Of a stretch of 64,000 bases of DNA, positions 44,873 to 55,410 are shown one piece after another. The stretch's first letter is position 1. The number at the start of each line of letters is the position of its first letter. The position numbers and the translations under genes are program-made. Source of the stretch: Actinostola sp. cb2023 (taxonomy: Eukaryota > Cnidaria > Anthozoa > Actiniaria > Actinostolidae); contig JAUJYZ010000153.1 of assembly GCA_033675265.1 (NCBI GenBank), positions 1-64,000 of the forward strand, read 5' to 3'. The notes below the pieces were generated by a model. That model saw only the letters and a list, made by a program, of their open reading frames with translations. It was not told the DNA's origin and ran no database searches.

Positions 44873-47168
44873 TTAAAACAGTCTCAGATTTTCTAGTGCA
44901 CTTACTGCTGCTATAGGGATATTGTCACTGTCCATTGTGCTATCATGCGAGTTGCCTGTTGATTCCAATAAAGACACAGAGAGGTTCTCTACTGCTAATT
45001 CCAATAGTTCTTCATCATCTATCAATGCATCCCAGTCTCCAAGCCATGTGTCACTTTCAATATCATCGTCTTCTTCATCGTCGTCATCAGCATCTTCAGC
45101 CATAGTTGGTTTTTGAATGGTACAATCTCCAAACAATGATCTTATGGTATCCATTATTTTGACAGCATGTTGGATATGCCATATTTCAACATTTGCCATA
45201 ACATCTTCCACGAAAAAGATCTTGTCACAGCTGTCAACAACCTGTGAAATCTGTTGGTCTGAGAACCCAAGCATGAATTGTAAGTTGGTTAATGTGGGAA
45301 GCTCACCATGAGGTGACTTGCTTATGAGGTCTCGTACTAGTGATCTGTGATATGATGCCAGTTTTTCAAAAAGAGCCTCTCTTTGTTGTTTGGAAACAAG
45401 TCTTGTTGGACCAGTGATGTTTGCCTTTTGTTTAGTTAGCTCAACACAACCAGGGTATGTAGTCAGCTTTCCACAGTTCTCGTTCTTACAGTTACATTTC
45501 TTGGCACAGTTATCACAACACAAGTGCTTGGGCTCTGGACAGTTGATTTGGTTGCAATTGTCAAACTGACATAAAAGAGCTTTCCGACGGCATTCCTCAG
45601 ACTTAACATAAAGTTTAATGTCTTTCTCAACATGATTGAGAAGTAATCCCTGATAAATAATATGGGCAACACTCTGTTTGCCATCTCTTCCACATCGTCC
45701 TGTCTCTTGAATGTATGCCTCCACATTTTTAGATGGCCCAAAATGTATAACTCGGTACACACCTTTACAGTCGACTCCCATGCCAAAGGCAATGGTTGCC
45801 ACAAGAACACGAAGCTCAGAGTTGTGCTCTCTGAATGCCTTTAGCACTGCCTCTTTGTTTGCATTGAGTGTGCATGAATGCAGCATCTCTACAAGAACTC
45901 TTCTTCTATCCTTTACTCCACCAACATATATGTTATCACTTAGCATACCTTTGAGGATAGCATAAAGCAAAGAGCATTGTTTTATTGTCTGACAATAAAT
46001 TATTGTTCTAGTTGTGTCTGTACCATGCTCCAATAGCTCTTTCGCAAGCCACTCAAAATATCTCTGGACACTTTCATTCCTTGACATATACAACACAGAG
46101 TAGGCGATGTTGGATTTATCAGGACTCTCATAAATTACATATGGGTTTTTCATCCGCAAGACTTCCAATATTGCTTCCCTTGTAGCACTGGTTGCTGTAG
46201 CAGTGAGAGCTAATATTTTGACATGTGGGGCTAGGGATCGTAACTCATGCAATCTGGAGTAGCATTCACGAAAGACTGCTTTATCTGTTGTAGTTGATGT
46301 CCCCCTGAAAGATAAATAATTATTGTTTTATTACATGTACCAACAATAATCTGATATTAGATAATTTTTAATGATTTGATATTGGATTTGGTAAGTTTAT
46401 TTGAGTGAGTATTCACTTTTATGTGCTACCCATATCATATCATATCCATTCGGCTGAGTTATAAAAACAAACACTCTATTTGAAAGTTCATTTAACTTGA
46501 AGTAACAAACATGAAACAACGAAAACCTACAAATATTTTGGGTTACAAACAACACATGAACACTACATGAAGAGAAGAGTATAAGAGTCCAAAGATAAAT
46601 GTACCTCCTTGACAGTACTTTTCAAAGCAAAAAGTTAGACATTCGCCATTACCATTGTTCTTACCATTGTTTGATTACATGAGCCTCGTCGACTGCGATG
46701 GCACAGAGCCTTGAACTATATACAGAGCCAGTTAACATTCTTCTCCATCTTTCGTTGAGTATTTTAATATTAAAATAATATTAAATTTTAATTTAAAAAG
46801 CCTCTGGGGTTCCGTAGACCACTGAAAACTTTCCATTTTCCACTTCTTTTATCTTTTCTTTGACTCCTTCTTCCTCCTCTCTAACTGCACTTAGACTCAC
46901 TGCCGAAATCCCAAGTTTCTGAAGATTGGCGACTTGATCTTGCACGAGATTCACTAGTGGCGAAACGACGACAACAATATGGCCACGAATTCCTGTGACT
47001 TCGTCGAAGATCAAAGGCAATGCCTGATATATTAAAGACTTGCCAAATTATAAAAACATCTTGTTTCTCTTCAATATAGGCATACAGTACCCGCTTTTGA
47101 TGATCATTTATAGCTTCAATTTCGAATTTTTCACACACAACTTGAAACGCTGACTCGAGATCCACCAT
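44873..47168 (-). CDS. RecQ-like SF2 helicase of element C, two exons, damaged P-loop
   Basis: Exon 1 starts at ATG 47168 (MVDLESAFQVVCEKFEIEAI). The Walker A motif is truncated: a deletion of about 14 bp near 47047-47050 removes the L-P-T-G part, leaving FGKSLIYQALP in another frame. Motif Ia SPLVNLVQDQV and YGTPEAF follow. A 36-bp AT-rich insert (about 46760-46796) contains stops. Then LNERWRRM and the DEAH box (VDEAHVIKQW) lead to a GTAAGA donor (46674). Exon 2 (46304-44873) has motif III LTATATSATREA, the C-terminal lobe with VATIAFGMGVDCKGV and motif VI QETGRCGRDG. A zinc-binding RQC-like cluster (CRRKALLCQF...CCDNCAKKC) and an acidic tail (EDADDDDEEDDD) close it. The helicase belongs to the transposon, not the host. 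Without a P-loop this copy cannot hydrolyse ATP. Confidence 0.88.
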
Positions 47169-47244
47169 GTTGGTGTGAAATGTAGCGCGGGGTCTGGATC
47201 TTAGCCACCGAAATTTAAAAGCCACGCTGTGATTGGTCAGTTTT

Positions 47245-47332
47245 TGGGAATGGCATCTCCGGCTCAGATCAGCAGACGTTACTGGAGGGAGCACAGGGAT
47301 CCCGAAACAAGGGACGGCTGCAAAGGAGGCTA
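47245..47332. repeat. Right TIR of element C
   Basis: Complement of 37515-37604. It lies about 80 bp upstream of the helicase start codon, so it probably contains or adjoins its promoter. Confidence 0.9.
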
Positions 47333-47341
47333 GATGGGTGT

Positions 47342-49039
47342 TGGAGAACCAGAGACGTGCTGCGAACATGTACCTCATCAGTCAATACGCCTATTGTTGG
47401 ACTTCTGTTGTGCGTAGCCTGATATATCACTAGAAGAAACTGTAAAGCTTTGTAATTATCTTTTTTACAGCATTAAATTACCTACATGTTTTTTTTGGAA
47501 ATTATAAACTAGTTCAAATTAATTAAATGAACAATTTCTTTCAGTGAAATTCATCTAAAGTCGGTTCATCTAAACAACCTTTTACAATTGTAATGATTAC
47601 ATAATTTTTGGCTATACACCATTCACCACATCATTATTACATTTTGTTTTTGTCCACATCATTGCCGGTATATATGTTTTATCGGCACCCCTTACTTGGC
47701 TTGTCATCTACGCCGTTCACGTGCGTTTATCCAATCGTCTTCCACTTCATGTTGACCTTTTCCATTTTTAGTTGCGTCAACACTCACGACTAACATTTCC
47801 AACATTTCAGGTTTCGCTACAACACTATCTGCCGCTAGTTTTCTCTATATCGTATTGATACCATACCAACCCACCTCCCTTTCTCCAGTCTTTCACTCTG
47901 GTATTTACTGGCGTTCTGAAATAGCTAGTTGATTATCAAAGTCATGATTAAGTTAATCATCAGTTGTGAGGGTCATATGCTTCAACCAACAGAATATCAG
48001 GCGAGTCACCCGAACATTCTTCCTTGCCATCAGGCGTGTAGCCACATGCAAAGGGGTTTCGCAGCAATATTTGATTTCAGTTGTGAGGGTTATATGCTTC
48101 AACCAACAGAATATCAGGCGAGTCACCCGAACATTCTTCCTTGCCATCAGGCGTGCCGCCACATGAAAAGGGGTCTGGCATCTACACTAGTGGCATCAAA
48201 ATACGAAATAAAATATATTATGAAATACATTGGCATCGATTATTATGTATATTAGACATAATTATAGTACCATTATCATTACCATTATTATTTTTAATAT
48301 TATTGTTATTGTTGTTATGGTTATTGCATTTCGGCTTAATATGATGTTTTATGAAAATACCTTCTTAATATGAACATCTTCTTGAGTTTTTCTCTGTTAA
48401 ATTTGTGGAGTGAGAGTAGAGCCAATATACGGTATATGTTATTTCTAGATTTGCTGGGATTTCGACACGCGGATTCAAGAACCATTTGGCGGGAATCGTC
48501 TTGTTCATCGGCTTGATAGATTTCATTAATGTTTTTGTTTTTAAAAGACAAAAAACGTGGTTCTAGCGAACAATCTTGGTTTCATGTGCCACACAAGTCT
48601 GAATTTAGCGCGTACTAATAGACATTTCCATACGATACAACATGCTACTCGGCGAAATGCGAATGCCATACAGTGTATGAACACGCAAAGTTTTGATTCT
48701 GGCGCCAATAACTAATTCCATGTCCATATAAAGAATTATCCCATTAAGAATTGACAGTACATACAGCTACGTCGTCAAAAAGGAATTAATGTACATGTTG
48801 ATGGCTATGCAGTATGATCAATCATTAGCATGCCTGCTATTGGACTGATTATAAGCCAATATACACCTCTACCACCGCAACTACCTATCCTGCTGGGACC
48901 AAAAAGAATGGTACGGGGCTCCTCATGGTTTTGTTGACAAAAATTTAAACTGAAATTTGTAAAATTGTAAAACTAATATATTCTTAAATCCAAAATGAAT
49001 TTGTACGTGAATCATTGAATCAGTGTTATGACTTCCTTA
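47342..49039. other. Spacer with one tandem duplication
   Basis: No gene could be supported. The only clear structure is the 117-bp tandem pair at 47961-48178. Confidence 0.5.
47961..48178. repeat. 117-bp tandem duplication
   Basis: CAGTTGTGAGGGTCATATGC starts the first unit at 47961 and a near-identical second unit starts at 48078. They differ by a handful of substitutions. The tract is open in several frames but encodes nothing recognisable. Confidence 0.85.
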
Positions 49040-51043
49040 TGGGTTGTAGGTTGTGTAAACCACACTGCATTTTCTTTGCTGTCTATCGTAACTCCTCTAG
49101 TCGTGATCTTGTGGCATCTAACTAGTTCCATAGAATCAGCAACACACTCAATAATTACAGCTCCTACTATACCCCATTCTAGAACAGTTCGTATTGCATA
49201 TGGGTTGTTAGCATTTCCTGGTACGACTTTTTACTTCTCCATCAGGACGAGAAACCATTAAACCTTTGATCTTCTGAGTTTTCACGTTTTCCAGTGAGTA
49301 CATTGTACCAAGCTCAAGAATGATCTCAGGGCCAGATAGACCAAGGTTGTTGCATATCTCGTTGGTGATAAAGCAGGTGTCACTCTGATCGTCTAGTACT
49401 GCGTAGACTTGCACCTTGCAATCGGGTTTATCTTGATGGTATAGACTTACAGGAACTATCATTGAGCTTGTAGTGCCGTTACAATCATTAAGTTGACATA
49501 CACTCACGCAGCTGTTGGTCGCTCGAGCAGTTACTTCAGGCCTTTCTTTCGCTTGCGTCTCATCAAAAGTGTTGTAATGAAGTTCAGTTGCTTGATGCTT
49601 CTTACACTTTCCACATTCCGTTTTCGCTCTGCAACGTCTTGCCATGTGACCTTTCTGCAGGCATGCAAAGTAGATGCCCTTTGACCCTCTGAACATTGAT
49701 CAAGCTTGTGAGGATAGTTACACATAGGACAATCCCGATCGTCGTTCGTAGGTTTCTTGTCACTTACGGCGTCGTTAGTGCTGGTAGTGCTAAGGGTTGT
49801 TCCTCTTTGTCGACGTCTACTTTCTAGTGACTGTCTCGTCATGTTCCGTCTGCCGTAGTTACTCGACCCTTTGTCTTTCTCCATTTCTCTTCTCGTGGTA
49901 GTTAGCGACTCGAGAGAAAACACTGGATGGGTGGCGTCCGATGCAGCTGTTTGAACGAATTCCACCAGGTCATCAAAGGTGTACTCGCCTTTCTTATCTT
50001 CGATTCTCTTGGCACTTTCTCCTCACTTGTTACAATAGTAGGTGGGAAGTCTTGTGGCAAGCTGGCACATGAACGATAGACTGTTCAACTCTTTAAGGTA
50101 ACCTACTGTTTTCATGGTCTCTTGGGCCATCGCGAGGAAGTCACTCAGCTGTAGGACTTCAGCTCCCATCACACGGGCTTTCCAATCAAATGTTTCTTTC
50201 TGTAGGCTTCGTAAATCATGAAGGGATTGCCATAACGTTCCTTTAGAATCTTCCTTGCTCGTCTGTAAGCATCTTCCGTTCTTAGGCCAAGAAGACCGTT
50301 GATAGTTTTCTGTGCTGCTTCACCAGTGTGTTGACCAAGGTAGTACAGTTTATTGCTAGGATTGCCGTCTTCTTCTATCAAAGCTTTGAAGGCGCTCTCC
50401 CACTTGGGATACTCATAGGATGTCACATGCAAAGATGGGAGGTTTTGGCGCTGGTAATGTAAGGCATTTCAGTAGTTGGACCTGTTGTCTCTGTATTTCC
50501 GCGTTCTCTCTTTGTATGGACTGGAACTGTAAGGACATATCCAACTGGCTCTGCTGCGGTGACGTTGGGAAGGTATACGATGCTGGAGTGTATGCTAGAT
50601 GACCCCTGTTTTCGATACAAAAGACAGAGTGTTCACATCGAGGGTTGGAAGGGATGAACGGCTTCAATTCGATCTAGTTGGTTCACCAGAGTCGTTTAGC
50701 GGACTGTTAACGTTGTTTCCAGCTGGTTCTCTTGTAAACTGCGTATTCTGTAGTGCCTTTTCTGTCTCATCGGGTTTCTGTAGTGTTGGGCTTCCTGTGT
50801 ATAGCTCATCTCCTTTTGGGTGATCTCTTGATGTGACAGGATCAGCAGCAGATTGTTGAGTTAATATATTTCCTGTTGGTGGTTGCGTGACTGTATCTGG
50901 ATTTTCACTTGGACCAACGGGTTCTTGTAAGATTTTTGGATCATCTCTCCTGCGGTTAACTCACATTGTAGCTCTTCTTGTTCACATTCGCGCTTGAGCT
51001 CTCTCCGTTGGCGATCCAGGTCTTCTTTTCGTCTATCAAGCTC
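49040..51043 (-). pseudogene. Bel/Pao-type LTR retroelement remnant (gag and protease)
   Basis: Minus-strand pieces give, in order, a charged coiled-coil leader (near 51040-50960), a gag segment of the DUF1759 type (YPKWESAFKALI, LYYLGQHT, ARKILKERYGNPF; 50432-50169), zinc knuckles (CPMCNYPHKLDQC and CLQKGHMARRC) and an aspartic protease whose active-site region reads AVLDDQSDTCF (49390). A short pol-like piece follows. Frames shift at about 50420, 50000 and 49690, and RT, RNase H and integrase are absent. No LTRs were found. It is an old, inactive copy. Confidence 0.75.
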
Positions 51044-51070
51044 CTAATAATAATAATAATAATAATAATA
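51044..51070. repeat. (TAA)n microsatellite
   Basis: About nine TAA units end the Bel/Pao remnant abruptly and precede the palindrome. Confidence 0.9.
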
Positions 51071-51080
51071 GTAATAATAT

Positions 51081-51296
51081 ATTCAGACATGATATGTTTC
51101 TTCTACGTATTTACTTTATTTTTCCGAGCTTTCGGGCTCTTGGCCCATCATCAGGGACGAAAGGAAAAAATAACGAATCTTCACATGGCGTTGTGAAAAT
51201 TCGTTATTTTTTCCTTTCGTCCCTGATGATGGGCCAAGAGCCCGAAAGCTCGGAAAAATAAAGTAAATACGTAGAAGAAACATATCATGTCTGAAT
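51081..51296. repeat. 216-bp near-perfect palindrome of a Penelope-like end
   Basis: ATTCAGACATGATATGTTTC at 51081 and its complement ending at 51296 are the outer ends of two arms of about 100 bp, separated by about 14 bp (CACATGGCGTTGTG, itself nearly palindromic). Each arm contains the hammerhead-like CTGATGATGGGCC...GCCCGAAAGC motif, one per strand. Confidence 0.85.
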
Positions 51297-51309
51297 CAAT
51301 GGTACCTAC

Positions 51310-52500
51310 GTACAGAAACCTACTAAATAAATAATAATATATATTTCTTAAAAACGCACCTAACGGGAGTCTCGATGCTTTTACAATATAAAATATGTAC
51401 TGAAAAATGAAATGAAACTGCAGAAAAGGCTCTATCTCCAAAATTCACCAATTTCGTTTTCATCTTGACGAGGAGATGTTTAGATTGAGACCGTAGGGAG
51501 CGTGTAGGCTTATAAGGCTGTATGAGTTCACTTAAAGTGCTTATGAAGCTTATTTTTTTATTTTGAAAATCGATTACATATGAAGTGAATAGTAGGATGG
51601 TTCAGTATTTTGTAATTTGAGCTTCGCATTTGCGAGTTATAAAGGTTTGAAATCGTGATATGGTAATTCAGTGACGTCAAAGGAGGCATCATTTATTATA
51701 CAAAAGCGCCCCTTTGCAAATGACTGACATTTTTAAACTGGCAAAAAGTTATTCTACAACTTATATAAAAGATGTTAAACTTTTTTTTCTATTTCAGAAA
51801 AGAGCAATACTTGAAAAAATATAAATAAGTTACAGCAAAAGCCTTCTTTGACGTCACCGAATTAGCATATCACGATTTCAAACCTTTATAACTCGCAAAT
51901 GCGAAGCTCAAATCACAAAATACTGAAACATCCCACTATTCACTTCATATGTAATCGATTTTCAAAATAAAAAAATAAGCTTCATAAGCACTTTAAGTAA
52001 AGAGGAGCAAGGCCATGCAGTGACTTATAGGTGAATAGAAGTATCTTGAAATTTATGCGGAGACGAACAGGAAGCCAATGAAGATCTTTCAGTACGGGTG
52101 ATATATGGTCGGAGCGTTTGGTTCTTGTGACAATACGAGCAGCTGTGTTCTGTATTCACTGTAGTTTGTCGATGAGTCGCGAGGGGAGCCGGGATGTTAT
52201 AAAGGCGTGGACCAAACGTTCAGTTGCACTCTTGTCCAGGTAGCCCCTGATCGTTCCAATGTTCCTGATTGCTAGGAAAGCAGCTTTGCATATAGTGTTT
52301 ACATGAGAAGTCAAACAGAGGTGTTCATCAAATATGACACATAGATTACGCGCTTCTGGAACGGTGATGATGTCTGACTGACCAACCCTGATACTGTGTA
52401 AAGGCTCTGGGTTACGAAAACAGGAATGTATATAGAGTACTTCAGTCTTATTGTCATTCAATACTAATTTATTCATTGCAGCCCATACCTTGGTGTCATC
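51310..52500 (-). mobile_element. Non-LTR retrotransposon (LINE) 3' part, split by a MITE
   Basis: The minus strand encodes the RT thumb region (VWAAMNKLVLNDNKTEVL, TSHVNTICKAAFLAIRNIG, ATERLVHAFITSRL), then a TGA at 52156 and IQNTAARIVTRTKRSDHI, LKDLHWLPVRLRINFK and YKSLHGLAPLYL. The MITE 51536-51992 interrupts at this point and the frame resumes as ELIQPYKPTRSLRSQ. This is the usual C-terminal half of CR1/Jockey-type polymerases; endonuclease and RT catalytic motifs are missing (5' truncation). Confidence 0.8.
51536..51992. mobile_element. 457-bp TTAA MITE with AGTGCTTATGAAGC ends
   Basis: TTAA at 51532-51535 and 51993-51996. The arms are about 140 bp, nearly identical and inverted (through AAATCGATTACATATGAAGTG and beyond). 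A relative of the MITE at 18621. It lies inside the LINE coding region. Confidence 0.88.
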
Positions 52501-52833
52501 GATGCAGTGTTCAATCTTTGCGTCTTTGAATGCGATTAGCTTTGCAATATCTAAAGGGAGTCTGAGAGATTCATAGATATTCTTTATTCTCGTCTTTAGA
52601 GAATTCGCTGCTTTTCTCTTTTTCCGTGCAACGTCTAAATCCATTTCTAGACCCTTTTGCAAGCGCTTTTTAGTACGACATTCCATTCGTTCTTCGCATT
52701 CCATTGAGGCGTCGCTATCTCGTTTCTGGTCAATTTGCTGATCAACAAACAGTTCATTTTCATCACAAGTTTCATTAATATCGCCAGTTTCCAAATCTCT
52801 AATAGTCTGTTGTTCCAGATATTCTGAAGTCAT
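52156..52833 (-). CDS. Chimeric open frame: novel N-terminus fused to LINE RT tail
   Basis: The open frame starts at ATG 52833. Its first about 105 residues (MTSEYLEQQTIRDLETGD onward, acidic then Lys/Arg-rich with ARKKRKAANSLKTRIKNIY) do not look like a LINE. From about EHCIDDTKVW it becomes RT thumb sequence and ends at 52156. The acidic/basic leader may be an unrelated exon or 5' flanking DNA captured at the LINE truncation point. It is an uninterrupted frame of 225 codons, so transcription as a fusion is possible but unproven. Confidence 0.4.
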   Translation of the reverse strand: MTSEYLEQQTIRDLETGDINETCDENELFVDQQIDQKRDSDASMECEERMECRTKKRLQKGLEMDLDVARKKRKAANSLKTRIKNIYESLRLPLDIAKLIAFKDAKIEHCIDDTKVWAAMNKLVLNDNKTEVLYIHSCFRNPEPLHSIRVGQSDIITVPEARNLCVIFDEHLCLTSHVNTICKAAFLAIRNIGTIRGYLDKSATERLVHAFITSRLPSRLIDKLQ

Positions 52834-52860
52834 GTTCTATTCCATAACAGGAGGAATCAC

Positions 52861-53411
52861 GCGGGCGATCACGTACTAAAGTAATATAACTTAAGTAGCT
52901 TCAAATATCCACTTACCGTCGTTATTGACTGTGCGGGATTCTTGTATGGGTTTTCTCTGAAGATATTGTTTGCAACACTTTCGACTACTTTGTTACGCAA
53001 ATCTCTCTTCGATGGTAGGGTTTCTTTCTTTATTCAGTACTACTTATATTCCCAAGATTTGGTCAACTGAATTACGTGTACAAATTATTACATAATAATA
53101 ATAATAATAATTTAATAATTTATATTACATGATTACAAAATATTGTACTAGAGGATAATTATTATATTATTCTGATATGGTCTACAATAAATGAATTAGG
53201 TAATCTTACCAACGTTAACCGGTATTCCAATGTTCAATACTTCTAAACTTTACACGTAGATTCCCGAGGATACATGTACAGTGTTAGTATACTTACTCAC
53301 ATGAGTTCACTAAAACAAGGGGGTGTGTCGAGCTCCTATTACGAACTCTTACTAATCTAATCATCTGTCAATCACAGTACATAAACATATTGTCCTCCGT
53401 AACATTCAGTA
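52861..53411. other. AT-rich spacer
   Basis: It contains an (ATA)n patch near 53092-53111 and no gene. Confidence 0.4.
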
Positions 53412-53779
53412 TTGGAAAGCTCTTTTTTGCTTTATTTCGGTGTTCCTGTTTTGTACGGTATTTTACCAGATGAGTGTTTTCAGCACTATATGCTTCTTGC
53501 CCAAGCAATATTCCTGCTGTTAAAACATTCCATATCAAAAACGATATTAACGAAGCCGAGCAACTACTTTTTCAGTTTCATAAGAGATTCAGCAGTATAT
53601 ATGAAGAATATTTTATGACCCTAAATCTCCATCAACTCCTGCATCTAGCAACTGATGTAAGGGATCTTGGGCATTTGTATACCCACAGCTGTTTTAGCTT
53701 TGAAGACAAAAATGACTTCATCTTAAAGCTCATCCACGGTACTCAGTTTATTGAGAGTGTTTGTATACAAACGGATTAG
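53412..53779 (+). pseudogene. EnSpm/CACTA-like transposase C-terminal fragment (DUF4218-like)
   Basis: The reading GVPVLYGILPDECFQHYMLL, then (after a one-base shift near 53535) NDINEAEQLLFQFHKRF, LNLHQLLHLATDVRDLG and THSCFSFEDKND matches what I recall of the region following the catalytic core in animal EnSpm/CACTA transposase proteins. It stops at 53777-53779. No other part of the element is in view. Confidence 0.6.
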
Positions 53780-54989
53780 TAAGACAAACTGTTGTGTTGT
53801 TTGGTACAATTCATACAATTTGTTTCATTTTGCAGAAATATATTTCTTTTTTTATCACAATACCTTAGAAGGCAATATTTACGGTGGCTTCTAAAGTGCC
53901 ATGGTATCTTAAACACTTTTTTCTACTTACGTACTCCACAAATTGGCAACAAAAATTGCCAGTTTTATGAAGTTGGCAATTTTTTTGCCAATTTTATGAA
54001 GCTTTATGCAAAACGACTCTACAATTGGATGTAGCTCTGCCTTTGCCGAACTTGCTGACATCATTATGGCTGACACTCAATTATCGATGCCACAAAGTGG
54101 AGTAGAAACAAAAGAAACTACTATTTCATATTAACAACATTTCATAACTGTATGCAAACATTGATTGAACGAAATTAAATATAAACATAAGAAAATATTA
54201 CACAAACAAAAAAGTCCTATTTTCATGAAAAGTTAGCAACTATTCATTCGATATATTTTATTTGAAAATAATTTCCATGAGTTGATATAAATATCAAATG
54301 TAAATTTACATTCCAATCAAGCAATCAAATTATGTATGAACTCAACTTACAACATTAACAAGATTGCTATACAATAGCAAGTTATAGCAAAGTGACCAGT
54401 CATTATTTAGAGGGTGGGGAAAACGGTAACAACATCAACGATAGTTCACCACGATCTGGACGTGTGCTTTAGCAGCTTTAAAGAAAATGTCCCAGTATTC
54501 TCCAGTTAAGATTTTGTTCATTTCGTCTCGGAATTGTGGAAAGCACTGATACGTGGTGGGAATTTCTAGAACTGCTCCACATGTATTTCTTATCCTATAT
54601 TGTACCTATATGTTGGTATTTGATGGATTAAAGTTAATATAAATGTTCACGAAGTCCGTACTATTTATATACAAATTAAGTCGTATGCATGTAAATAAAT
54701 CCATACAGAACGTATATCAACAGAAGTTTGTTTTAAAATTCCGATGTCACGTTCATCAAATGTTCATCTGGACTTTATCGTGGTGTCATCCATGAGTATC
54801 AAATTATGAAATCATGTTAGGTTTGCTTTGGGTTACGTTTTTGGCTTCTTTCTCGGCTATGTTACCTCTAAATTTGTTAGGCTAATTTAAGGCTACGTGT
54901 AAGGCCTGATTCGTTGTTAGGCTTCCTTCACAAGCCTGACAAAAAATGTGTTAGGTTTATGCTAGGTTTCATTTCTGCTATGAGTGATC
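53780..54989. other. Gene-poor spacer
   Basis: Only short open frames. A local repeated phrase (GGCAA..AATTGCCA, 53945-54000) forms small hairpins. Confidence 0.4.
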
Positions 54990-55235
54990 AATGAGGGTTT
55001 ATCATGTAATTTCAAAACTCGTAGGACAAAAAATGATTATCATAGCTGGAAAGAGCTCTTTGAAATTAGTAAAAATGTGAAGTTTGAAAAAGATTTTGAA
55101 AAAGATCTCTCCAATTTTCAAAAATCGAAATTTCATATGAAAACCTTTGGAAATTACGGCTTGGAGGCAACTCTTGCCTCCAACAAATCATTTTTTTGTC
55201 CTATGAGTTTTGAAATTACGTGATAAACCCTCATT
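54990..55235. mobile_element. 246-bp MITE, TGAGGGTTTATCA ends
   Basis: The left arm TGAGGGTTTATCATGTAATT then TCAAAACTCGTAGGACAAA is the complement of the right arm ending TGATAAACCCTCATT. The arms are about 55 bp. Confidence 0.8.
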
Positions 55236-55295
55236 CACGTCAGTTTAAGGTCAGATTATGGCTCTGTCAGGTCTGACATTTTCGTACGGGAAGGT

Positions 55296-55400
55296 GTTCG
55301 TGTAGCTGCACAAATTGTCCTGACTATTGTTTTATTATGTAAAAACAATACATAGAACGACAACAGAACAATAGCCAGGACTTTTGTGAAGCTACACGAA
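55296..55400. mobile_element. Foldback, TTCGTGTAGCT ends
   Basis: TTCGTGTAGCTGCACAAATT then GTCCTG..CTATTGTT pairs with AACAATAG..CAGGAC...AGCTACACGAA over about 40 bp. The pairing may extend outward through CAGGTCTGAC/CAGGTCAGG. Confidence 0.65.
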
Positions 55401-55410
55401 GACCTGACCT

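Larger units (their letters stand above)
37515..47332. mobile_element. Element C: 9.8-kb two-gene transposon (DUF6589-like protein plus RecQ helicase)
   Basis: TIRs of about 90 bp bound the element, and GATGGGTGT flanks it on both sides (35807-35815, now separated by element B, and 47333-47341), a 9-bp target duplication. It encodes a five-exon protein on the plus strand and a two-exon RecQ-like helicase on the minus strand, convergent, with a gap full of MITEs. Academ-group transposons are also known to carry an SF2 helicase, whereas 9-bp duplications point to Mutator-like targets. I leave the superfamily open. Lesions are few: two TGA codons in the first gene, a Walker A deletion and a small AT insertion in the second. 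Confidence 0.88.

Noticed and set aside
44922..45311. Plus-strand serine-rich open frames
   Set aside because: They are antisense shadows of the acidic C-terminus of the RecQ-like helicase.
37515..47332. Host RecQ gene (BLM or WRN orthologue)
   Set aside because: The gene lies inside TIRs and a target duplication together with a DUF6589-like gene, and a related fragment is carried by a second element.
47961..48178. LTRs or TIRs of an element
   Set aside because: The two 117-bp units are directly adjacent with nothing between them, so this is a simple tandem duplication.
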